Source: Comamonas sp. lk
GTDB taxonomy: Bacteria > Pseudomonadota > Gammaproteobacteria > Burkholderiales > Burkholderiaceae_C
DNA length: 20,746 nt
NCBI GenBank assembly: GCA_945901215.1
Contig: CAMDKE010000008.1
Coordinates: forward strand, 1-20,746
Direction of reading: 5' to 3'
Part shown: in pieces, positions 14,107 through 20,746 of the stretch
Layout: each line of letters starts with the position of its first letter
How positions within the stretch are numbered: position 1 is the stretch's first letter
Position numbers and translations under genes: made by a program
Notes under the pieces: generated by a model
Told to the model about the DNA's origin: nothing
What the model saw: only the letters and a program-made list of their open reading frames with translations
Database searches by the model: none

Positions 14107-14146
14107 GCCGGTTTTGAACCCTGAAAAATCAGCCGAAAATACCCCC

Positions 14147-14785
14147 ATGCTGCACTACCAAACCGTCCCCGTTACCGCCTTCCAACAAAACTGCTCCATC
14201 GTCTGGTGCGATGAAGAGCGCCGCGCCGCCATCATCGACCCCGGTGGCGACATGGATCTGTTGCTGGACACCGTCAAGCGCTTGGCTGTGAAGCTGGAGC
14301 AAATCTGGATCACCCACGGCCACCTGGACCACGCCGGCGCCACGGCCGACCTGGCCGAGCTGCTGCAGTTGCCCATCATTGGCCCGCACCCGGCGGACCA
14401 GTTCTGGATTGACGGTATGCCGATGGCAGCGGCCAGTTATGGCTTTCCGCCCTCGCGCCCGTTCACGCCCACACGCTGGCTGCATGACGGCGACACGGTT
14501 GCCCTTGGCCCCTACACCCTGCAGGTGCGGCACTGCCCGGGCCACACGCCGGGCCATGTGGTGTTTTATTCGCCCGACATCGGCCGCGCTTTTGTGGGCG
14601 ACGTGCTGTTTGCCGGCAGCATTGGCCGCACTGATTTTCCGCAGGGCGACCACGCTACGCTGATCAACAGCATCACCCAGCGCCTGTGGCCCATGGGCAA
14701 CGCCACGGTGTTCATCCCCGGCCACGGCCCTGAGAGCAGTTTTGGCGTGGAACGCGTACGCAACCCCTATGTGGGCGGCACCTGA
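14147..14785 (+). CDS. Metallo-beta-lactamase-fold hydrolase, YcbL/glyoxalase II-like
   Basis: A 212-residue hydrolase related to YcbL and glyoxalase II, probably cleaving a glutathione thioester or similar. The metal motif is THGHLDH (H57, H59, D61, H62), with H133 in PGHTPGH, D152 in VGDVLF and H193 in PGHGPES. GSIGRTDFPQGD (158-168) is the standard YcbL stretch. It lacks the long C-terminal domain of classical GloB, which favours the short YcbL class. I chose ATG 14147, where the conserved MLHYQTVPVTAFQQNC begins; an upstream TTG at 14114 would add 11 atypical residues. It lies 40 bases after the toxin gene and 15 before the ybaK-like gene, so it is probably co-transcribed with the latter. 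Confidence 0.9.
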   Translation: MLHYQTVPVTAFQQNCSIVWCDEERRAAIIDPGGDMDLLLDTVKRLAVKLEQIWITHGHLDHAGATADLAELLQLPIIGPHPADQFWIDGMPMAAASYGFPPSRPFTPTRWLHDGDTVALGPYTLQVRHCPGHTPGHVVFYSPDIGRAFVGDVLFAGSIGRTDFPQGDHATLINSITQRLWPMGNATVFIPGHGPESSFGVERVRNPYVGGT

Positions 14786-14800
14786 GGCGAGGGCTGCGCC

Positions 14801-15259
14801 ATGAGCTTGCCATCAGTACGTGCGTTTTTTGCGCAGCTCCAGCTTGATCTGCCCATCCTGGAAACCGAGGCGCTCACGCCCACGGTAGAGTCGGCGGCGC
14901 TGGCCCACGGCGTGGAGCCTGGGCGCATTGCCAAAACCCTGGCCTTTCGGCTGGGGGATGGGCGCGTGGTGCTGCTGGTGGCCAGCGGCCATGCGCGCAT
15001 TGACAACGCGAAGTTCAAAACCACCTTCGGCAAAGGCAAGATGCTGGCCGTGCACGAGGTCGAACACCTCACCGGCCACCCCGTCGGCGGCGTCTGCCCC
15101 TTTGGCCTGGCCAACCCGCTACCCGTTTACCTGGACCACAGCCTGCTTGCCTTTGACGAGGTACTGCCGGCGGCCGGCTCGGTCAACAGCGCAGTGCGTA
15201 TCAGCCCGGCGCTGATGGCACAGGTGACGGCTGGGGTGTGGGTGGATGCGTGCCGCTAG
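14801..15259 (+). CDS. YbaK/EbsC-family aminoacyl-tRNA deacylase
   Basis: A 152-residue single-domain protein of the YbaK/ProX superfamily, which hydrolyses mischarged tRNAs such as Cys-tRNA(Pro) or Ala-tRNA(Pro). The conserved catalytic lysine is K45 in RIAKTLAF. The tail signature is TGHPVGGVCPFGL (91-103), and the strand VVLLVASGHARID matches the family. Which mischarged tRNA it edits cannot be decided. ATG 14801 follows the upstream hydrolase by 15 bases. The gene ends convergently with the EamA permease; the gap holds no clear terminator. Confidence 0.88.
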   Translation: MSLPSVRAFFAQLQLDLPILETEALTPTVESAALAHGVEPGRIAKTLAFRLGDGRVVLLVASGHARIDNAKFKTTFGKGKMLAVHEVEHLTGHPVGGVCPFGLANPLPVYLDHSLLAFDEVLPAAGSVNSAVRISPALMAQVTAGVWVDACR

Positions 15260-15322
15260 GGCTGCAGTGAATGCGAGCGTGAACCGAACCTCTGCGACCG
15301 TTCCGCGAATGCTTGACCGGTG

Positions 15323-16180
15323 CTACTTCCGCGCCAAATACACCCCACCCACCGCCAGCGCCATGCCGCCTAGGGCCAACGGCGAAAACGACTCGCCAAA
15401 CAGCGCCCAGGCCACCACTGCCGTGCACGGCGGCACCAGGTAAAACAGGCTCGCGATGTTGACGGCGCTGCTCTGGCGGATCAGCCAGTTGAGCAGACTG
15501 ACCGCGCCCACCGACAGCACCAGCACCAACCAGACCAGGGCAAACACCATGTCAAAAGTCAGGTCCATGCGCCCGGTCTCAAATATCCAGGCGCACAGAC
15601 CCGTAACCAGCGCTGTAGGCACAAACTGGGCTACTGCGCCACTGCGCCAGTCAAAGGCCGGGCAAAAGCGCTTTTGGTACAGCGTGCCTGCGGTAATGGC
15701 CAACAGCGCCACCACGCAGGGCAACAAGGCCTGCACCGGAAAAACAGCGCCCAGCTTGTTGGCCACCACCAGCGCCACGCCACCCAGCCCCAGCAGCAAG
15801 CCCAGCCACTGGCGCCGCAATACCGTCTCGCCCAGCAGCCAGCCAGCGCCCACGGCGGTCAGCAGGGGCTGTACCCCCACCACCAGCGCCGCTACGCCAG
15901 CGGGCAGACCCAGCGAGATCGCAATAAACACCCCGCCCAAGTACGCGCCATGCAACAGCAAGCCGGCCACGCCAATGTGGAACCACGCACGCACACCGCT
16001 GGGCCAAGGTGCGCGGCTGGCTAACGCAATCACCAACATCAGCGCCACCACAGCCATGTAGCGAACAAACAAAAAGGTCAGCGGCTCGGTATGCGGCAAC
16101 CCCAGGCGCGCACCGATAAAGCCCGTGGACCAGAGAACAACGAACAGCAGGGGAAAGATACGGGAAAGGCGGTCGGGCAT
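15323..16180 (-). CDS. EamA/DMT-superfamily permease
   Basis: A 285-residue inner-membrane protein with about ten hydrophobic helices in two repeated EamA units (about 1-135 and 145-285). It begins PLLFVVLWSTGFIGARLGLP, and the second unit ends PPCTAVVAWALFGESFSPLALGGMALAVGGVYLA, the usual EamA closing motif. Members export amino acids, purines or other metabolites; the substrate is not predictable here. It is on the same strand as the RND efflux genes but about 100 bases below them and behind a candidate terminator, so it is likely separate. Confidence 0.9.
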   Translation of the reverse strand: MPDRLSRIFPLLFVVLWSTGFIGARLGLPHTEPLTFLFVRYMAVVALMLVIALASRAPWPSGVRAWFHIGVAGLLLHGAYLGGVFIAISLGLPAGVAALVVGVQPLLTAVGAGWLLGETVLRRQWLGLLLGLGGVALVVANKLGAVFPVQALLPCVVALLAITAGTLYQKRFCPAFDWRSGAVAQFVPTALVTGLCAWIFETGRMDLTFDMVFALVWLVLVLSVGAVSLLNWLIRQSSAVNIASLFYLVPPCTAVVAWALFGESFSPLALGGMALAVGGVYLARK

Positions 16181-16218
16181 GGGTCAGGAGTCTTTCAAAA
16201 ACGATGGCGCCAAACCAA

Positions 16219-16242
16219 GACCGCGCGCCGCCAAGCGCGGTC
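16219..16242 (-). terminator. Candidate terminator of the RND efflux operon
   Basis: GACCGCGC (16219-16226) and GCGCGGTC (16235-16242) form a perfect 8-base stem with an 8-base loop, 40 bases past the outer-membrane channel stop. Read on minus it is followed by TTGGTTTGG, a weak T-tract. A second small stem, CACAC/GTGTG, lies at 16260-16273. Confidence 0.5.
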
Positions 16243-16281
16243 CAAAAACAGAGCGCGCACACACCGACGTGTGCATGGCCC

Positions 16282-17697
16282 TTAAGGCGTTTCGGCCCCG
16301 CCCCCCAGCACCTTGTAAAGAGCTACCTGGCTTTGCAAGAACGCCAGTTGCGCCGCAATCACGCCTTGCTGGCTGGCAAACAAGGCACGCTGAGCATCCA
16401 GCCAATCCAGCTGACTAGCTGCGCCGTTTTCTAGGCGCAAGCGGGTCAGCACCAGGCGCTCGCCGTCGGCCTGGGCCAGCGCGGTTTGCGCTAGCAACTG
16501 GCGCTCCCAACTTGAGCGCGCAGCCAGTGCATCGGCCACTTCCCGAAACGCACCCTGGATGGCTTTTTCGTACTGCGCCACGGCAATGTCAAAGCCCACT
16601 TTGGCCGACGCCAAGTTGGCATCGTTGCGCCCGCCGTCAAACAAGGGCAGCAGCAACTGCGGCACCAAGCTGTAACTCCAGCTGCCATCCTTAAACAATG
16701 AGCCCAGCTCGCTGCTGGCGCTGCCAGCGCTGGCCGTGAGCGCAATGCGCGGGAAGTAGGCCGCGCGCGCAGCAGCAATATTGGCATTGGCTGCAGCCAA
16801 CTGCTGTTCGGCTTGGCGGATGTCGGCGCGCCGCGTGAGCAGCTCGGAGGGCAAACCTGCAGGCAGAGCGGGCAGGGTGACGGGCACGTCCGCGCCCAGT
16901 TGCGCCAGCACCGCGGGCATCAGCGGCTGACCCACCAGCAGCACCAGTGCGTTTTCGTCCAGCGCACGCTGGCGTTGGGTTTGGGCCAGCGCCACACTGG
17001 CCGCCTGCACCAGGGACTGGGCCAGGCGCAGGTCCAGGTCCGACGCTGCGCCGTACTCCAGGCGCAGCGCCACCAGGCGCAAGCTGTCTTGGCGCGAGGC
17101 CAGGGTTTGCTCGGCCAGGCGCAGCAAGCGCGCGTCCGCGCCCAGCCCCATCCAGGCCTGTGCCACGGTAGCAATGAGGCTGATTTGGGCGGTTCGGCGC
17201 GCTTCCTCGGTGGCCAGGTACTGTGCCAGCGCCTGCTCTTTGAGGCTGGCCACGCGGCCAAAAAAGTCCAGCTCGTAGCTGCTGACCAACAGGCCGCCCG
17301 TGAAGGTGGTAGCCATATTACCGCTGGTGTTGGGCGAGCGGCTCAGGCCCAGGCCGGCGCTCACGCTGGGTAACTCGTCGGCGCTGCGCAAACCCAGTTG
17401 GGCGCGCGCTTGGGCGATGTTGAGGGCCGCCACGCGCAGGTCACGGTTGTACTCCAACGCCAGGGCGATCAGGCTTTGCAGCGCCGGATCGGTGAAAAAG
17501 GTGCGCCAAGGCAGCAAGTCCCCAGCAGGGGCCGTGCCTACCGCCTGGGCGCTGGCTGGCCACTGCGGCGCAATCGGCGCGAGCGGGCGCGTAAAGAGCG
17601 ATGGCGTGCTGCAACCCGCAAGCGCCAGTGCGCCGGCCAACAAGGTCAAACCAAGAATGGGGCGAGAGCGGGTCATGCTGGGGCCTGTTTTATTCAT
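16282..17697 (-). CDS. RND efflux outer-membrane lipoprotein channel, NodT/OprM family
   Basis: TolC-like outer-membrane channel of a tripartite efflux pump, 471 residues. The signal peptide has a lipobox (LALAGC, then STPS), so the mature protein is an acylated lipoprotein as in OprM. Two OEP repeats follow (about 80-260 and 280-465): SADELPSVSAGLGLSRS, FFGRVASLKEQALAQY, LLTRRADIRQAEQQLAAANA, YFPRIALTASAGSAS, LFDGGRNDANL. These are all standard NodT-family motifs. ATG 17697 overlaps the pump stop by 8 bases (ATGAATAA), indicating coupled translation; an ATG at 17676 is an alternative start. It is the last gene of the operon after the inner-membrane pump. Confidence 0.92.
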   Translation of the reverse strand: MNKTGPSMTRSRPILGLTLLAGALALAGCSTPSLFTRPLAPIAPQWPASAQAVGTAPAGDLLPWRTFFTDPALQSLIALALEYNRDLRVAALNIAQARAQLGLRSADELPSVSAGLGLSRSPNTSGNMATTFTGGLLVSSYELDFFGRVASLKEQALAQYLATEEARRTAQISLIATVAQAWMGLGADARLLRLAEQTLASRQDSLRLVALRLEYGAASDLDLRLAQSLVQAASVALAQTQRQRALDENALVLLVGQPLMPAVLAQLGADVPVTLPALPAGLPSELLTRRADIRQAEQQLAAANANIAAARAAYFPRIALTASAGSASSELGSLFKDGSWSYSLVPQLLLPLFDGGRNDANLASAKVGFDIAVAQYEKAIQGAFREVADALAARSSWERQLLAQTALAQADGERLVLTRLRLENGAASQLDWLDAQRALFASQQGVIAAQLAFLQSQVALYKVLGGGAETP

Positions 17698-20600
17698 CGC
17701 TGTGCACTCCCAGGTGCGTTGCCTGTGCGGCATGAACGTCGTGCTGGCGTTTGCTGCCTTTGAACAACCCGCGCACCACCACAAAAAAGACCGGCACAAA
17801 CACCACCGCAAGCGTAGTGCCCGTCAAAATGCCGCCAATCACACCGGTGCCAATCACCCGCTGGCTGGCCGAGCCCGCACCGCTGGACAAGGCCAGCGGC
17901 AGCACGCCCAGCGTAAACGCCATCGAAGTCATCACGATCGGCCGAAAGCGCAAGTGCGCTGCGGCCAGCGCCGACTCGATCAGCCCCTTGCCCTGGGCTT
18001 GCAGGTCTTTGGCAAACTCAATGATCAAAATCGCATTCTTGGCCGATAGGCCAATGATGGTGATCAGACCCACCTGGAAATACACGTCGTTGGCATAGCC
18101 GCGCAGCAGCGTCGCCAGCAGCACACCCAAGACGCCCAGCGGTACCACCAGCACCACCGCCAGCGGAATCGACCAGCTCTCGTACAACGCGGCCAGACAC
18201 AAAAACACCGCCAGGATGGCAAAGCTGTACAGGATGAGCGACTGCGAACCGGCCAGCTTTTCCTCGCGGGACAGACCCGTCCACTCATAGCCAAAACCGG
18301 CCGGCAACTGGGCGGCGAGTTTTTCCATCTCGGCCATCGCGTCACCGGTGCTAAAGCCGGGTGCGGCGCTGCCGCCTATGCGCATGGCGGGGTAGCCGTT
18401 GTAGCGAATGGTTTGCATGGCGCCCTTGATCCAGCGCGTACTGGCAAAGGCCGAGAACGGCACCAACTGACCGCGCGCATTGAGCACGCTCAGGCGCAGC
18501 AAGTCGTCGGGCTGCATGCGCGCCGGTGCGTCAGCCTGCACCACTACCCGCTGCAAGCGCCCGGAGCTGGGAAAGTCATTGATGTACGCCGAGCCCAGCG
18601 CGGTCGAGATCACCGCATTGATGGCGTCAAAGCCCACCCCCAGGGCCTGTGCCTTGTCGCGGTCAATGTCGAGCTGCAGCTGCGGCGCGTCTTCCAGGCC
18701 ATCGGGGCGCACCTGGGTGATCACCGTGCTTTTTGACGCCATGCCGAGCAACTGGTTGCGCGCGGCCAAGAGCGCATCGTGGCCCAAACCAGCACGGTCT
18801 TGCAGGCGGAAGTTAAAGCCCGAAGCGGTTCCCAACTCCGGAATCGGCGGCGGGCTGAGCGGGTAGATGAACGCGTCCCGAATGCCGGATAGGGCACCAA
18901 AAGCCCGGCCGGCCAAGGCCTGCGCCGAATTGGCAGGGTCCGGGCGCTCGTTCCAGTCTTTCAGGGTGACAAAGCCCAAGGCGGCGTTTTGCCCCAGGCC
19001 GGAGAAGCTAAAGCCCAGCACGCCGACGATGCTTTCTACCTCCGGCTGCTTGAGCATAAAGGCCTCGACCTGCTGGATCACCGCGCGGGTGCGCTCTTGT
19101 GTGGCGCCGGGGGGCAGTTGCACATTGATCAGCATGGTGCCCTGGTCTTCGTTGGGCAGGAAGGATGTGGGTAAGCGCTGGTACACCACGACCGCTGCGC
19201 CCACAATCGCCACATAGATCAGCAGGTAGCGCGCCGCGCGCGGCAGCATGCGCGCCACACCGCGCTCGTAGCCCTTGGCGGTGCGGGCAAAGCCCCGGTT
19301 AAACCAACCAAAGAAGCCCGTCTTGGCGTGGTGCTGGCCTTTTTCCATGGGCAGCAGCAAAGTGGCGCACAAGGCCGGTGTGAGCGACAGCGCCATCAGC
19401 GCCGAGAACGCAATCGAGATGCCCATCACAGCGGCAAATTGCCGGTAAATATTGCCCACTGAGCCAGCAAAAAAAGCCAGCGGCACAAACACCGAAATCA
19501 GCACCACCGTCACGCCGATGATGGCGCCCGAGATCTGGCCCATGGCCTTGCGCGTGGCCTCCAGCGGCGAGAGCCCCTCTTCGCTCATGATGCGCTCGAC
19601 GTTTTCCACCACCACAATCGCATCGTCCACCACAATGCCGATCACCAGCACCATGCCAAACATGGTCAGCACGTTGATGGAGAAGCCCAGCGCCAGCAAG
19701 GCGGCAAAGGTGCCCAGCAGCGCCACCGGCACCACGATGGTGGGGATGATGGTGTAGCGCCAGTTCTGCAAGAACAAGTACATCACCAAAAACACCAGTG
19801 CCACAGCCTCCAACAAGGTTACGGTCACCTGGCGGATGGATATGTCAACAAAACGTGAGCTGTCGTAGGGAATGTTCCAGCCCATGCCCTTGGGGAAAAA
19901 CTTTTCCAACTCGCTCATGCGCGCCCGCACCGCCTTGGCGGTGGCAATCGCGTTGCCGGTGGGCGAGAGTTGGACGCCAATGCCGGTGGAGGGCTTGCCA
20001 TTCAGGCGTGCCGACGTGGCGTAGCTCTGGCCGCCCAGCGCGATGCGCGCCACGTCTTTGAGCCGCACCGTAGAGCCGTCGGCGTTGGCGCGCAGGACAA
20101 TCTTGCCAAACTGCTCGGGGTTGCTGAACTGCCCGTTGACGATGACCGTCGCAGCCACGCCCTGGCCGGCCACATTGGGCAGGCTTCCAATCTCGCCCGC
20201 CGAGACTTGCACGTTTTGCGCCCGGATGGCGTTGTTCACGTCACTGGCCGACAGGTTGTAGCCCTGCAGCTTGGCCGGGTCGATCCATACGCGCATGGCG
20301 CGCTCGGTGCCAAACAGCTGCGCCTGGCCCACGCCGGGCACGCGCTGCAGCTCAGGCAGCACATTGCGCGTAGCGTAGTCGCCCAGCGCCACCGGGTCCC
20401 AGGCCGGGTCGTCTGAGTTGATGATGGCGAAGAGCAAAAAGTTGCTGCGCGACTTGTCCACGCGCACGCCTTGTTGCGTCACCACCTGGGGCAGGCGCGG
20501 CGTGGCGCGGCCCAGGCGGTTTTGCACCTCTACCTGCGCCAGGTCGGGATTGGTGCCGGGCTGAAAACTCAGGGTAATCGTGCCGGACCCATCCGCCTGC

Positions 20601-20746
20601 GCCACCGATTCCATATATATCAGGCCGGGCGCGCCGTTCATTTCGCGTTCGATCACCGACAAAACTGCGTCTTCCAAGGTCTGAGCCGAGGCACCTGGAT
20701 AAACCGCGTTGACCACGATGGCCGGAGGCGCCACCGGCGGGTACTG
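17690..20746 (-). CDS. RND multidrug efflux pump, AcrB/MexB-like (N-terminus off window)
   Basis: Proton-driven inner-membrane pump of the HAE1 family. About 1018 codons are visible; the first ones (QYPP) align with AcrB residue 34, so only about 33 residues are missing beyond the right edge. The proton-relay aspartates are present in VIGIVVDDAIVVVENVER (AcrB D407/D408), and the partner lysine is in GLSAKNAILIIEFAKD (AcrB K940). The alignment offset to AcrB stays at 37 up to the aspartates and is 41 at the lysine, so the architecture is complete. Porter subdomains are seen in NPDLAQVEVQNRLGRATPRLP and FVTLKDWNERPD. It ends overlapping the outer-membrane channel gene. The membrane-fusion protein gene should lie upstream, beyond the right edge. 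Substrates are unknown. Confidence 0.96.
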   Translation of the reverse strand, partial: QYPPVAPPAIVVNAVYPGASAQTLEDAVLSVIEREMNGAPGLIYMESVAQADGSGTITLSFQPGTNPDLAQVEVQNRLGRATPRLPQVVTQQGVRVDKSRSNFLLFAIINSDDPAWDPVALGDYATRNVLPELQRVPGVGQAQLFGTERAMRVWIDPAKLQGYNLSASDVNNAIRAQNVQVSAGEIGSLPNVAGQGVAATVIVNGQFSNPEQFGKIVLRANADGSTVRLKDVARIALGGQSYATSARLNGKPSTGIGVQLSPTGNAIATAKAVRARMSELEKFFPKGMGWNIPYDSSRFVDISIRQVTVTLLEAVALVFLVMYLFLQNWRYTIIPTIVVPVALLGTFAALLALGFSINVLTMFGMVLVIGIVVDDAIVVVENVERIMSEEGLSPLEATRKAMGQISGAIIGVTVVLISVFVPLAFFAGSVGNIYRQFAAVMGISIAFSALMALSLTPALCATLLLPMEKGQHHAKTGFFGWFNRGFARTAKGYERGVARMLPRAARYLLIYVAIVGAAVVVYQRLPTSFLPNEDQGTMLINVQLPPGATQERTRAVIQQVEAFMLKQPEVESIVGVLGFSFSGLGQNAALGFVTLKDWNERPDPANSAQALAGRAFGALSGIRDAFIYPLSPPPIPELGTASGFNFRLQDRAGLGHDALLAARNQLLGMASKSTVITQVRPDGLEDAPQLQLDIDRDKAQALGVGFDAINAVISTALGSAYINDFPSSGRLQRVVVQADAPARMQPDDLLRLSVLNARGQLVPFSAFASTRWIKGAMQTIRYNGYPAMRIGGSAAPGFSTGDAMAEMEKLAAQLPAGFGYEWTGLSREEKLAGSQSLILYSFAILAVFLCLAALYESWSIPLAVVLVVPLGVLGVLLATLLRGYANDVYFQVGLITIIGLSAKNAILIIEFAKDLQAQGKGLIESALAAAHLRFRPIVMTSMAFTLGVLPLALSSGAGSASQRVIGTGVIGGILTGTTLAVVFVPVFFVVVRGLFKGSKRQHDVHAAQATHLGVHSDE

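Noticed and set aside
16813..17373. Open frame of 186 codons on plus, rich in Q, G, R and H
   Set aside because: Antisense shadow of the outer-membrane channel gene, which is supported by NodT motifs.
17300..18049. Open frame of 249 codons on plus opposite the efflux genes
   Set aside because: Shadow of the RND pump and channel genes; its sequence is low-complexity and basic with no family features.

Overview
The window looks like chromosomal DNA of a betaproteobacterium, most likely Burkholderiales and probably Comamonadaceae (Rhodoferax/Acidovorax-like). This rests on the divergent amgK/lptD pair, the lptD-surA-rsmA run, the GC-rich codon use of those genes, and a palindromic dispersed repeat of a type I associate with this family. 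Species is not determined.

Left part (1-5366) is envelope and housekeeping DNA. A truncated sugar kinase of peptidoglycan recycling (amgK, minus strand) is transcribed away from lptD, which is followed by surA and rsmA. SurA is the periplasmic chaperone that helps fold outer-membrane barrels such as LptD, so their linkage makes functional sense. Two in-frame tandem copies of a dispersed repeat lie inside the amgK reading frame, directly after the catalytic-loop motif.

Middle part (about 5519-11605) is an accessory block, visibly more A/T-rich in its second half. It holds a BDH2-like short-chain dehydrogenase (minus), a divergent amidase-signature hydrolase (plus), a stand-alone double ChrR-type cupin (plus), a convergent two-gene unit of a glutathione S-transferase and an overlapping CmcJ/NvfI-type (AsaB-like) putative non-haem iron oxygenase (minus), and a LysR regulator divergent from the GST. 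The composition suggests a small regulated catabolic, detoxification or tailoring-chemistry locus. I cannot name its substrate, and it is the best candidate here for an undescribed system.

Right part (11792-20746) contains an MFS transporter (minus), an unidentified and probably degraded coding stretch, a ParD-like/RelE-ParE toxin-antitoxin module with a palindromic operator, a metallo-beta-lactamase-fold hydrolase, a YbaK-family deacylase, an EamA/DMT permease (minus), and the last two genes of an RND tripartite efflux operon (minus: inner-membrane pump, then outer-membrane lipoprotein channel). The pump is cut by the right edge; its membrane-fusion partner would lie beyond it. I saw no rRNA, tRNA, CRISPR array or complete insertion sequence.
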